Shown piece after piece: positions 1 to 8,450 of a DNA stretch of 30,371 nt. The translations under genes were made by a program, and so were the position numbers. Under the pieces are notes generated by a model. The model was not told the origin of the DNA. It searched no databases and worked only from the letters and a program-made list of their open reading frames with translations. The stretch comes from Ruminococcaceae bacterium UBA2719. GTDB lineage: Bacteria; Bacillota; Clostridia; Oscillospirales; Acutalibacteraceae. The stretch is taken from NCBI GenBank assembly GCA_002353935.1, contig DEKP01000044.1, positions 1 through 30,371 on the forward strand, read 5' to 3'. Each line of letters starts with the position of its first letter. Within the stretch, counting starts at the first letter, position 1.

Positions 1-3000
1 TTTAGAGGTACCGCTTAAGGTGAATTCTACTCCCGGTATATGCACAGCTGTCGTAGAACTCACTTTTTGTATCGTGAATTCATGATACGGCTCGTTATAT
101 ATCTCGTATACACCTTTTGTTGTGTACTCACAGTCACCGTATATCGCAAAATTTGCGTTCTCATCGACTACTACCGTATAAGTGTTTTTGCTGAGAATAT
201 AATTATTCAAGGTTGTTATTTCTTTAAGGTGATACGTTCCTTTTTCTATATTTTTAAACGTTACCTTTCCGTTATTGTCAGATACTGCTCTCTGCTCAAT
301 ATAATTTGCATAATCAGAGTCTCCCCACAGTTTGAACGCTACTCCGCTTAAAGGAGTACTCTTTTTTACTAAGTCTTTTTTATAGAAAACTATATCTGCA
401 TGTACTCTCGGTTCGTCCGATATGGTATAGTAAGAGCCTATCGTTGTGCCGTCTATCGTTACATTGCCCGAAGCGTCTACTATTACCTTCATCTGATTTT
501 CCAAACGATGATAGTCGTCCGTACCGGCAGATTCAAACAGTGTGTATCCACCGTCTGTTGCGCTGTTTCCTATATTCTTTTCTATATCGGTAAACTTTAT
601 CTTTCCTTTTTTATCCGTTGTCAGAGAAACGTCTACTTCTGTGCCGTAATCAGACCTTCCGGTCAAACGGAAGGTAATTCCCTCTACCGGAGTTCGGTTG
701 TCTTTTGAACTTACCTTATGCAATTCTATATCTGCCGCAACCCTAAGGTGAGCTGTGGTATAGTTATAGTTATCAAAGTTAGGTATCTCATTATAAAAAG
801 CATCTATAGACTTATAACTTACAAATACATTGTTATATGCTTTTGGATCTTCCTCATTTGTATTATCTGTTGCCGGAGCCTTCATATAAACAGGTACCAC
901 AACAGAGCTGTCTGACTCTAAAACAAAGCTGTTGCCGTTTTCGTCTTTGCTTAGGTCTACAGCTATAGCTGTTGCAAGGCTCACGTCGCCTATCTCACTT
1001 TCGGTTTTCCACACCTTTTCTCCGTTTATCGTTTCGCTAAAGTCGCGGTGTGTACCTATGTCGAGATTTGATATTTCTGAATAATATACCACCGGTGCTA
1101 TGCCGAGCTTTTTAAGCTGACTTGTATCTATCGACTGCAAGATTCCGTGCCATGAGCTGCTTTCGTTGTTGGCTGGTGTATAGTTTTCAAGAGAATCGTA
1201 AAGAATTATATCTTTTGCTTGCATCAATGAATCTGCATAGTAACGCAACCGATATACATAATCAGAATTTATATTAACCTCAGTATCATTTGAATATAAC
1301 GTATCTTTTGAGGATTTTACAGTCTTTGATAGTCCCAAAGACGATGACGTTACCGGATCTATGGCATAATTGTTTTGCGCATAAATAAACTTGTCAGAGC
1401 TTGATTCCGGATCTAATAAATCTTTTATTTCTTTATAGGCAAGATTTTCTTCGCCTTGTGATATACTATCGTTACCAGTCTCATATGCTGCAAGGTTTTG
1501 CATATTTTTACCGTAGTCTTTTATATTATCCCAAGGATATATTACCGAAAAGATGAGAGTATAAGATTTTCCTGTTTCCTTAATATTTACTTTCAAAAGG
1601 GTTTTGCCTGAACCTTTATAATTAAACTTGGTTTCTATATCATAGGTATTTTCAGGTAAAAATCCGTTTTGGTTTTTGACTCTTACCGTGGATTTATCTA
1701 CACTTACTCCGCTTGGCAAAAGATCATAAAAGGTTCCGCTGTCTTGTCCGACGTATTCTTCCCCTTCGTTTGTCATATAAGTTTCTTTCATATCTATCTG
1801 CCAATCAACAGATACATATCTGCCGCTCTTATTATTGGTTGTGCCTGTTACACTCTTTTTTAATTCCGAATGTTTTTCAATTCCAATAATATAGTCGATT
1901 GCTTCTCTGTCGCGCGAGAATATGGGCTCTTCGTAGTCATCTTGCGAAAAAACTTTTGCACTGTTTGTGTTCTTAAGCGCTATGCTCGTTTTTCCCTCTA
2001 TATTTTCCATTATATAGTCAGAGTTCTTTAGCCGGTAATATGAATATGCAGATATCTTTGTATAGTAATGCGCATTATCGGTTGTTATTTTCCACGCTGT
2101 ACAGTTAGAACCAGCATCAAACGAGATTTCATGACCGTTAAAAGTATCAGGATTAACATAAGGAGAAACGGAAATTGCTGTATTCTCTTCCAGGTCATAG
2201 GTTCCTACTTCGACCCAATTTTCAGAACCACCAAACTTAGCATAAAAATGCAGTTTTTCATTTGTACCGTCATTCGGATTTGTATAGACCGGGGTTGTCT
2301 CCTCAAACTTTTTGCTCGTTGAGTTATAAGTCACCTCTTTAATTTCCAAATTGTATTCTATTTTTTTTACTTCATAGTCATTATAAGTTAGCGGATTAGT
2401 ATCTTCTTCAAAATACAGATTTTCATCCGCCAGCTCATATCTTACTGTCTTTTGTCCAAAATATGGCACATCATTTTCGCTTGAATCACCCGGAGCTCCT
2501 TCTCCCAAGGTCCACGGATACGGATTGCCATCAACAAATTCATAAAATTTTAGGTTTTCGTCTATACAATCTTTTGTACCTTCCTGAAGATCATTTAGAC
2601 TGTAGTCAGCTACATCCCAATACTGGTTAAAATAATCATGCCAGCCGTTGTTGCCGACCTTTTCAGACCAAAAGTGTCCTACAGGATATACAAAAGTAGC
2701 CGGTGTATATTTAAAATATCCTGTTGAAGACGCGCTGCTTTGACTGTCAAGTCCATCACTTGGAGTCAGAGTAGCTACTATTTCGTTATTCAGCTGGTAT
2801 GTTTGAGAACCGGTGTGTATGTTCTTATCATAACGAGTCAACACACAATCGTAACGATAGCCTGTTGTTTTTAAACCACTTACAGAATTTTTATTTGTAA
2901 ACTCAGCCTCTCCCTGCATCTTGTAGCCGACGACTTCGGCGCCGGTTTCATTAAAATTATCTTGTATTTCAAAATCATAAGGCTGGGTAGTAGCATAGTC

Positions 3001-3774
3001 TATATACGAGCAGATGTTCCAAATTACATAATAATAATCAGAAGCGTCTGCCGGCGCATCTCCCCATGACAAATTCCATTCATCAAATTTTTGTTCTTGC
3101 GTTGCGTTTTCTTTTTGAGTGCTATTTAATTTAGCGCTTGTGTCGATATATACAGATTTAGGAGAAGAACTACCGCTATCAGCCTGATAGCTGTTGTCTT
3201 CGGACTCTATTTCTATTGTCGCAGTAAACGGATCCGACTCACTCATATCTTCATATTCAAAAGTAGTTTTAGAGGTTTCGTATGATATATCTATGTAGCC
3301 GTCTTTAGTTGATTCTATCGCTTTATGGTTGGTTATTACAATATAATTTTTATTTTCTATTTCTTTTTCTTCATATTTAAAGTCGTTTTCGGATCCGGCT
3401 TCTTTTGCAGCCGGTACAGACATATCATAAATATCAGCAAAGTTTCCGTCGCGGTCTTTTAATATATTTTTAGGAATCGTAATTTTAACTTCTCCCGGTT
3501 GTATATTCGCTGTAGGAGAAATGCTATATGTTATCCTAAACTTGAACCTATGTCCCGCTGCAGAGTTGTCCGCTGTCCAAACATAATCTCCGTTTTTCTG
3601 TTCCGCTCCCGAAACAAGCGTTGTTGTAAACGACTTTATAATTCCTTCGCTGGATGTTTCGGAAATATTTAATTGTGCTGCCGTCGCTATTATTGGAAAA
3701 ACTAATGACACGGCTAATACCAGCGATACTATTATATATGTACTCCTTTTTATATACCTCTTAATTTTCGTCAT
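1..3774 (-). CDS. Large SpaA/Cna-B-type surface adhesin, partial (runs off left edge)
   Basis: An open minus-strand frame runs from an ATG at 3774 without a stop to base 1, giving at least 1258 residues; the C-terminus lies outside the window. Residues 1-33 form a signal peptide with a KRYIKRS basic start and a long hydrophobic core. The long middle (about 35-1005) is Ser/Thr/Asp/Tyr-rich and has no domain I can name. From about residue 1010 there are tandem prealbumin-like repeats of about 100 residues at about 1010-1125, 1126-1229 and 1230 onward. Each opens with a strand such as ADIELHKVSS, ADIVFYKKD or EFTIQKVSS, followed by P(V/L/I)xGVxFxL and, in the second repeat, GTYHLKE. This is typical of SpaA/Cna-B surface proteins. 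The start overlaps the upstream pilin gene by 14 nt, so the two are probably co-translated. Likely role: tip or shaft adhesin of a pilus-like structure. A sortase and the anchoring signal would lie to the left. Confidence 0.85.
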   Translation of the reverse strand, partial: MTKIKRYIKRSTYIIVSLVLAVSLVFPIIATAAQLNISETSSEGIIKSFTTTLVSGAEQKNGDYVWTADNSAAGHRFKFRITYSISPTANIQPGEVKITIPKNILKDRDGNFADIYDMSVPAAKEAGSENDFKYEEKEIENKNYIVITNHKAIESTKDGYIDISYETSKTTFEYEDMSESDPFTATIEIESEDNSYQADSGSSSPKSVYIDTSAKLNSTQKENATQEQKFDEWNLSWGDAPADASDYYYVIWNICSYIDYATTQPYDFEIQDNFNETGAEVVGYKMQGEAEFTNKNSVSGLKTTGYRYDCVLTRYDKNIHTGSQTYQLNNEIVATLTPSDGLDSQSSASSTGYFKYTPATFVYPVGHFWSEKVGNNGWHDYFNQYWDVADYSLNDLQEGTKDCIDENLKFYEFVDGNPYPWTLGEGAPGDSSENDVPYFGQKTVRYELADENLYFEEDTNPLTYNDYEVKKIEYNLEIKEVTYNSTSKKFEETTPVYTNPNDGTNEKLHFYAKFGGSENWVEVGTYDLEENTAISVSPYVNPDTFNGHEISFDAGSNCTAWKITTDNAHYYTKISAYSYYRLKNSDYIMENIEGKTSIALKNTNSAKVFSQDDYEEPIFSRDREAIDYIIGIEKHSELKKSVTGTTNNKSGRYVSVDWQIDMKETYMTNEGEEYVGQDSGTFYDLLPSGVSVDKSTVRVKNQNGFLPENTYDIETKFNYKGSGKTLLKVNIKETGKSYTLIFSVIYPWDNIKDYGKNMQNLAAYETGNDSISQGEENLAYKEIKDLLDPESSSDKFIYAQNNYAIDPVTSSSLGLSKTVKSSKDTLYSNDTEVNINSDYVYRLRYYADSLMQAKDIILYDSLENYTPANNESSSWHGILQSIDTSQLKKLGIAPVVYYSEISNLDIGTHRDFSETINGEKVWKTESEIGDVSLATAIAVDLSKDENGNSFVLESDSSVVVPVYMKAPATDNTNEEDPKAYNNVFVSYKSIDAFYNEIPNFDNYNYTTAHLRVAADIELHKVSSKDNRTPVEGITFRLTGRSDYGTEVDVSLTTDKKGKIKFTDIEKNIGNSATDGGYTLFESAGTDDYHRLENQMKVIVDASGNVTIDGTTIGSYYTISDEPRVHADIVFYKKDLVKKSTPLSGVAFKLWGDSDYANYIEQRAVSDNNGKVTFKNIEKGTYHLKEITTLNNYILSKNTYTVVVDENANFAIYGDCEYTTKGVYEIYNEPYHEFTIQKVSSTTAVHIPGVEFTLSGTSK

Positions 3775-4552
3775 TGTTTTTCACCTTCTTTTCTCGTGTT
3801 CCCACCACGATGAAGGCTAAAAGCCATATAAGCAACAGCGGTGTTATTATCAAAAACACCTGGCCTGTTTTTATATTATCCGTGGTGGTTTTTGTTTGTT
3901 CATTTGTATTTTTACTGGTTAATGTGGGTTCCTGCGCTGACGGATTTTGCGTTTCCGGTTCTGTTGGTATTTCATTGATCTTTGTCTTCGGAACGCTGAC
4001 TACTGAATACAGCCACTGATTACTCTCCTCTAATTTTTCTGCCAGCGGAACTGATACAAAGTACGGCAAAAATTGTTCGTATTTTTCTGCGTCAAGCGTT
4101 GTTGCTTCCTCTTTTACGAGGTACATTCCCTGCTCCAGATTAATAAAATCGCATTCACCCTGAGCGTTTGTTACCTCTGTAAACTCCGGATCGCTTACTA
4201 CCTTAACAAATTCCTGCGCCAACTCCTCAAACTGTGTCACCGTAAGTTCATTAAATGTTACATCTCTTCCGTTATCAAGTTTTCTCAGCTGCGAGTATTT
4301 GTCAAGTACTTTATATTCTGCGCTGCCGCCTTGTACTTCAATGTCCGACACTCTGTATACGCTGATTACGGCTCCTTGTATTGGAGTTTTTACCCCGCTT
4401 TTCTCTATGCAAAACTCAATTTTCAAACTTTTGCTGTTTTCCTCTATCTCAGGCATTCTGTCATCCTGCGCAAATACATTTATTGTTGTTAATATAACCA
4501 ACGCTGTAATAACCATGGTTAACAGCATTGTTTTTATCAATTTATTCTTCAT
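3761..4552 (-). CDS. Small pilin-like surface protein with NIKTG sorting-like signal
   Basis: 263 residues. Residues 1-28 are a signal peptide ending near VFA-QD. One pilin-type domain follows (about 42-190): PIQGAVISVYRV (57-68), GMYLVKEEAT (142-151, E-box-like) and PYFVSVPL (163-170), then WLYSVVSVPK (180-189), which resembles the W...V...PK region around the pilin-motif lysine of sortase-assembled pilins. A Thr/Glu/Asn-rich stalk (190-225) leads to NIKTG (226-230), a membrane segment (232-250) and a basic tail REKK. That is the arrangement of a sortase signal, but with Asn in place of LP of LPxTG. At 263 residues it is short for a major pilin, so a minor or basal subunit is likely. The start is supported by AGGTGA upstream of ATG 4552. 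First gene of the operon with the large adhesin. Confidence 0.82.
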   Translation of the reverse strand: MKNKLIKTMLLTMVITALVILTTINVFAQDDRMPEIEENSKSLKIEFCIEKSGVKTPIQGAVISVYRVSDIEVQGGSAEYKVLDKYSQLRKLDNGRDVTFNELTVTQFEELAQEFVKVVSDPEFTEVTNAQGECDFINLEQGMYLVKEEATTLDAEKYEQFLPYFVSVPLAEKLEESNQWLYSVVSVPKTKINEIPTEPETQNPSAQEPTLTSKNTNEQTKTTTDNIKTGQVFLIITPLLLIWLLAFIVVGTREKKVKNNDEN

Positions 4553-4606
4553 AGATTTTCACCTATTTTCTTAAACATATACTTTCCCTATAGTATTTCC
4601 TTCTAC

Positions 4607-4634
4607 ATTATATCATATTTTTGTTAATTTTCAA
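4607..4634 (-). promoter_or_regulatory. Promoter of the pilin/adhesin operon
   Basis: On the minus strand TTGAAA (4634-4629), 16 bases, then TATAAT (4612-4607), a near-consensus vegetative promoter. The expected transcript starts near 4600, about 50 nt before the pilin ATG at 4552. Confidence 0.75.
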
Positions 4635-4638
4635 TATA

Positions 4639-4714
4639 TTTTTTTGATTTTTTGTGGTTTTTTTGATGTTTTTTCATCAGTTTTAACTCCTTTTTCAAGC
4701 TTTTTATCTTTTTT
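4639..4714. promoter_or_regulatory. Eight helically phased A-tracts (predicted bent DNA)
   Basis: Runs of 4-7 T on the plus strand (A on the minus strand) lie at 4639-4645, 4648-4653, 4658-4664, 4669-4674, 4681-4684, 4691-4695, 4701-4705 and 4709-4714. Their centres are about 8.5, 10.5, 10.5, 11, 10.5, 10 and 8.5 bases apart, close to one helical turn. Phased A-tracts are known to bend DNA in one direction, and A-rich DNA directly upstream of a -35 can act as an UP element. The block starts five bases upstream of the pilin operon -35. It also contains a small inverted repeat TGATG/CATCA (4664-4679). The remainder of the 4553-4808 gap shows only a weak TAAAAT (4779-4784) ahead of the plus-strand gene. 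Confidence 0.55.
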
Positions 4715-4808
4715 AGAATAAAATATGAGATTTTTTAACAAATTAAATATCACGCTGGCTTTTTGTAGAAATTTGTAGTAAAATGTTTAATAATGTATAT
4801 TTCTCGGA

Positions 4809-6230
4809 GTGGTTACTATAAAAACAAAAGTTAAAGTTAGTACTGTTTTGCTGATTATTATTATACTTTTTGCCGCTTCTTGCGCAAAATTTTCAGCTTT
4901 TAACATTTATACTTACTCGAGCATTCCTTCATATAACGCAAAACTGATTTCTGATGACAAAAGCGTATATTTAGTAAGTTTTAATAAAAATCTCTTTTAT
5001 ATCGAAATGGTCCTTCCTAATATGAACTCAAATGTTCTTACTCTCAATTATAATATTGTTTCATATTCGTTAAACAATGGAGTGTTTTACATTGCATGCA
5101 ATGATGCGAAAAACAACCAATGCATTATTTACAAATATAATGTGAATTATGACGACCTCTCAAGCTTTGCAATAAATAATGTTTTGGCAATCGAAGATTT
5201 TCAAACCGTTTCATGCGACAGTAATTATTTTTATATAATCTCAAACAGCAACACAAAGAAAGTGTTTAAATATTCGCTTAACGGTAAAAAGCTTTTTACA
5301 TATAATTTTGATCGTAATATCAATGCGCTTATTTGCAGTGACTCTAACTTAATCTACGCCTTATCAAATAACATAATATACAAAAATAACGGTGACTATT
5401 TTAACGCCATAAGCAGCGGTCAAATTAATGTGCCTGCTGATTATGTCGGAGGCTCCATTTTTATAGACAGGTCTGGATATATAGTTAATTGTTCCGACAG
5501 AAAGCTACTGGCTTTCTGTGGATATGCAACAGATAACCCTTCTGCCTCTATCTGTAACAATATGATAGTTACGCATAACGGGGAAAATATAATCGCTTAT
5601 GATATTTATAACGGCAAAAAGTCAAAATATTTTAATTTTAATTCAAATATTCTACAGGTAAAATGCTGCAATAACGATATAGCTGTAATGTCTCAAAACT
5701 CAAACAAATTAGACATTTCCATATTAAGCTTCTCTCAGTTAAAATCATACGAAAACTCTTCTTCAAAAGACAAGAAAAACGATAAATACAACGAAAACAA
5801 CTCCAATGATAATAACGGATGCGATATAAGCGGCAAGTATGTAATCGACTTTAAAAACTATTACATATCAGATATTGCAAAGAACACAACTATATCTACG
5901 TTCAAAAAGAATATTAATTATAGCGGATATAGTCTGCAGTTTTTCACAAAAGACGGTAAACAAAGAAAAAGCGGAAACTTAGGAACCGCTATGAAAGCTG
6001 TTTTTACAGATAGCAACAATAATTCTTACACATTTGAATTATCTGTAGTTGGAGATATCACAGGCGAAGGAAATGTAAATACACGCGATTTAGATTTAAT
6101 GATGGACTACTTATTAAAAGACGCGTATCTTACCGGAGTATATTCTATTGCTGCAGACATTAAACAAGATAATACTATAAACAGCGTTGATTTATTATTT
6201 ATGTTAGAGATGTATAAAGGTAAAAGATAA
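4809..6230 (+). CDS. Secreted beta-propeller-like protein with C-terminal dockerin
   Basis: 473 residues. The N-terminus is a basic-hydrophobic export signal (about 1-25) with AASC (22-25), a possible but imperfect lipobox. Residues about 35-310 are repeated short strands (for example YNVNYDD, FYIISNSN, VFKYSLNGKK, LIYALSNN) suggesting a beta-propeller; this is inferred from pattern only. A Lys/Asn/Asp/Ser-rich linker follows (about 315-335), then a small beta domain of the kind that often precedes dockerins. The end (about 411-473) is a type I dockerin: GDITGEGNVNTRDLDLMMDYL-like loop one, and ADIKQDNTINSVDLLFMLEM as loop two. Dockerins bind cohesins; no cohesin is in the window. The start is uncertain: GTG 4809 has little ribosome-binding site of its own, because GGAGTGG covers it. 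An in-frame stop at 4791-4793 excludes a longer form. Confidence 0.82.
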   Translation: MVTIKTKVKVSTVLLIIIILFAASCAKFSAFNIYTYSSIPSYNAKLISDDKSVYLVSFNKNLFYIEMVLPNMNSNVLTLNYNIVSYSLNNGVFYIACNDAKNNQCIIYKYNVNYDDLSSFAINNVLAIEDFQTVSCDSNYFYIISNSNTKKVFKYSLNGKKLFTYNFDRNINALICSDSNLIYALSNNIIYKNNGDYFNAISSGQINVPADYVGGSIFIDRSGYIVNCSDRKLLAFCGYATDNPSASICNNMIVTHNGENIIAYDIYNGKKSKYFNFNSNILQVKCCNNDIAVMSQNSNKLDISILSFSQLKSYENSSSKDKKNDKYNENNSNDNNGCDISGKYVIDFKNYYISDIAKNTTISTFKKNINYSGYSLQFFTKDGKQRKSGNLGTAMKAVFTDSNNNSYTFELSVVGDITGEGNVNTRDLDLMMDYLLKDAYLTGVYSIAADIKQDNTINSVDLLFMLEMYKGKR

Positions 6231-6298
6231 TAAGATTTTATACTTTTTTCATTTTATTTTCTTTATATCAAATATTCACAAAAAGCATAAAAAGTCCA

Positions 6299-6339
6299 AA
6301 AACCCCAAATTTGGTTTAACCAAATTTGGGGTTTTGTTT
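6299..6339. terminator. Bidirectional terminator between dockerin and LCP genes
   Basis: A perfect 16-bp stem (6299-6314 with 6320-6335) around a TTTAA loop, with T-rich sequence on the plus side and an A-rich flank that gives U on the minus side. The flanking genes converge here, so it can serve both. Confidence 0.9.
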
Positions 6340-6384
6340 TATGTGTTTACAGTTATTAAGATTATTTTATATTTATATAAAAAT

Positions 6385-7545
6385 TTAATATGATGCTGCG
6401 CTTTGTGTTCCTGTCGTAGATGATGAAGTTTGCGAAGATACAGAATCTTCATAAATAAATGAGGCTAAATCGTATCTAACCTTATCCCAGTCATTAATTA
6501 CAATTACAGACTGACCGTCATCGGTTTTTCCATATCTCCAAGTTCCCTCAACCGGTATAGATATTTGCTCTATGTCATATTTCATATATGATATAAGATT
6601 CTGAACCAAGAAGGTTATATCGCTTTTCTTGAGATTGGTTGTAACTAAAGGACCTACTTTGTTTACTATCTGAACAAGATCTGTAAGAGGAGCATCTTTT
6701 AAATTGTTTACAATCGTAGTTAACAAATTACGCTGGCGCGCCGTACGATCCCAGTCATCTCCCGAAAAGCTATAATCGGAAATTCCGCCCAATGAATCTG
6801 CGCCTCTGTCTCGGGCATACCACAAAGCCTGATATCCATCTAAATGAATTTTCTGTTTTTGTAAATTAGGATCATAATCAATAAATTTTGTTCGATCGGT
6901 TTGGTCATTAACATCAATCTGAGCATTAATATATTGAATTTCTTCAAGAGTAAGCTCTATATCAACGCCACCCAAAACTTTTATAATTTCTCTGAAAGAA
7001 TCAAAATCAACGCAAGCATATTTATCGACTTTTATTCCAAAGTTAGCTTCTATAGTCTTGATTGATAAACTAACTCCGCCTAAAGAAAATGCGGAATTAA
7101 GCTTATTGTCTCCGTATCCCGGAATAGTAACATAAGTATCGCGCTGAAAGGAGGTCATTTTAAGTTTTTTATTAATATTATCTATAGAAAGAAGAATAGT
7201 TGTATCGCTGCGTCCATACTTTTCATCTTCGCTTGCAGCTGCATCCTGTCCGAATAATAAAATATTTAACACTTTGGTACTGGAAAGCAAATTGTTTGAC
7301 GCACCTTCTACTGTAGCAGTAGAATCCGAAGTAGTTTCTTCTGTATCATCAATATTTTTAAAATTCAAAGAATCTAATGCAGAATAGTAATACACAAAAG
7401 CAGAGCCACTAAGCAACATAACTATTGAAAGCAAAAGGACAATTACTCTTTTTGCAAGTCCTTTCCTTCTGCGCTTTTTTCCGTAAATTTTATTAATTTG
7501 ATCGGAAGAAGAAATATCAACAAAATCATCTTTGTTTCTTGACAT
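6385..7545 (-). CDS. LytR-CpsA-Psr (LCP) family wall-polymer ligase
   Basis: 386 residues. A cytoplasmic basic tail (KKRRRKGLAKR, 23-33) leads into one membrane segment (about 33-54), a Ser/Thr linker, and an extracellular LCP domain from about residue 91. LCP hallmarks are present: ILLFGQD (95-101), GRSDTTILLSI (111-121), KMTSFQRDTYVTIPG (129-143) and KLNSAF (148-153). R112, D114, R135 and D136 fit the conserved charged residues that bind the polyprenyl-pyrophosphate substrate. LCP enzymes move teichoic acid or other polymers from the lipid carrier to peptidoglycan. Full length with a Ser/Thr tail. The start is supported by AAAGG upstream of ATG 7545. It lies 177 nt downstream of the YfbR-like gene on the same strand and near the glycan operon at 8451-15537, a possible source of its substrate. 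Confidence 0.93.
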   Translation of the reverse strand: MSRNKDDFVDISSSDQINKIYGKKRRRKGLAKRVIVLLLSIVMLLSGSAFVYYYSALDSLNFKNIDDTEETTSDSTATVEGASNNLLSSTKVLNILLFGQDAAASEDEKYGRSDTTILLSIDNINKKLKMTSFQRDTYVTIPGYGDNKLNSAFSLGGVSLSIKTIEANFGIKVDKYACVDFDSFREIIKVLGGVDIELTLEEIQYINAQIDVNDQTDRTKFIDYDPNLQKQKIHLDGYQALWYARDRGADSLGGISDYSFSGDDWDRTARQRNLLTTIVNNLKDAPLTDLVQIVNKVGPLVTTNLKKSDITFLVQNLISYMKYDIEQISIPVEGTWRYGKTDDGQSVIVINDWDKVRYDLASFIYEDSVSSQTSSSTTGTQSAASY

Positions 7546-7613
7546 AATATCCTACCTTTCGACTTGATTTTAAAATTATACACAGCTATTATACTACTTT
7601 AGCGAATGTTAAA

Positions 7614-7632
7614 TTTCCAAATTGGAATTAAA
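7614..7632. repeat. Inverted repeat upstream of the LCP gene
   Basis: TTTCC, five bases, then GGAATTAAA. The half-sites read TAAATTTCC and, on the other strand, TTTAATTCC, agreeing at 7 of 9 positions. The same layout with a five-base spacer occurs at 20426-20446 upstream of the pullulanase gene. It is a possible operator. The rest of the 7546-7722 gap shows two TATAAT-like boxes on the minus strand but no convincing -35. Confidence 0.3.
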
Positions 7633-7722
7633 AAGGAAAAATATAAGAAAATTCACAACTTATTGTAGTTATTTGAAAAGCTCAAGAATATATTGTATTA
7701 TTTTTGTGAATAAGTGATATAA

Positions 7723-8295
7723 TTAATCAAGTTCGTCAAGCGTTAATGAAAAATCGGGTAAAAATTCAGTCATAAACATATCCAGTGCATCCAAATGCAT
7801 ATCAACAAGTGCCTGATTGATTGACTCTTTGGCTTTTAGAAATTCATTATTCCCCATTCTTGCTTCTTCGATACATTTTATAAGAGCAGATAATTTGTCG
7901 GCGGCTTTGACAAAAACCAACAGTTGTTCATCGTCGGATGAGATTAACTCTGAATAAACGTTTTGCAAATCAGAGGGAAGCATTTCTATAAGCTTGTTTT
8001 CTGCTATTTTTTCTACAGTTTTATAAGCGTCTTTTATAGACGGATTATAATACTTTATCGGAGTCGGCATATCCCCTGTCAAAATTTCGCTTGCATCATG
8101 AAAAAGTCCGATTACCGCTGCCTTGTTTGCATCAAGAGCTGTGCCCAACCTTTCGTTAGAAATAGTAACTAAAGCATGTGCCAACATCGCAACCTGAAGG
8201 CTGTGCTCGGATATATTTTCATTTTTAGTATTATTCATTAACCCCCAACGATTGATATATTTCATTCTTGACATCATGGCGAAGAAGTGACTCAT
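7723..8295 (-). CDS. yfbR: YfbR-like HD-domain 5'-deoxynucleotidase
   Basis: 190 residues, the usual size of the family. N-terminal MSRMKYINRWGLM (8-20) is followed by the metal-binding HD-domain residues SEHS (29-32, H31), FHDASE (65-70, H66 and D67) and the family signature TGDMPTPIKYY (73-83). YfbR enzymes remove phosphate from deoxyribonucleoside 5'-monophosphates and help balance the dNTP pool. The start is well supported by AGGAGG six bases before ATG 8295. The end of the protein is acidic and carries no extra domain. It is transcribed towards the LCP gene. Exact substrate cannot be read from sequence. Confidence 0.88.
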   Translation of the reverse strand: MSHFFAMMSRMKYINRWGLMNNTKNENISEHSLQVAMLAHALVTISNERLGTALDANKAAVIGLFHDASEILTGDMPTPIKYYNPSIKDAYKTVEKIAENKLIEMLPSDLQNVYSELISSDDEQLLVFVKAADKLSALIKCIEEARMGNNEFLKAKESINQALVDMHLDALDMFMTEFLPDFSLTLDELD

Positions 8296-8362
8296 AGCTA
8301 CCTCCTAAAAAACAATATTTCAATATTTTTTAAAAATTTAGTGCATTTTACATTCTACTGTG

Positions 8363-8397
8363 ATATACTATATTATTGCATCAAAATAGTATATAAT
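8363..8397 (+). promoter_or_regulatory. TATAAT box inside an imperfect 12-base inverted repeat
   Basis: ATATACTATATT (8363-8374) pairs with AAAATAGTATAT (8383-8394) at 11 of 12 positions across an 8-base spacer. A TATAAT (8392-8397) sits at the right arm, about 50 bases before the YfhO start. No good -35 is visible at 17 bp, so an activator- or repressor-controlled promoter is possible. Confidence 0.35.
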
Positions 8398-8450
8398 TGC
8401 ATTATATAACATTTTATTCTTTCGGTAAAGTATTTTTTAGGAGTGGGAAC

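Noticed and set aside
40..2322. Plus-strand open frames opposite the large adhesin
   Set aside because: They are short, lack ribosome-binding sites and have low-complexity Tyr/Ile/Cys-rich sequence typical of antisense frames; the minus frame is continuous with signal peptide and repeats.
8397..8450. Extended N-terminus of the YfhO protein from TTG 8397
   Set aside because: No ribosome-binding site before it, it overlaps the probable -10, and GTG 8451 has AGGAG at ideal spacing.
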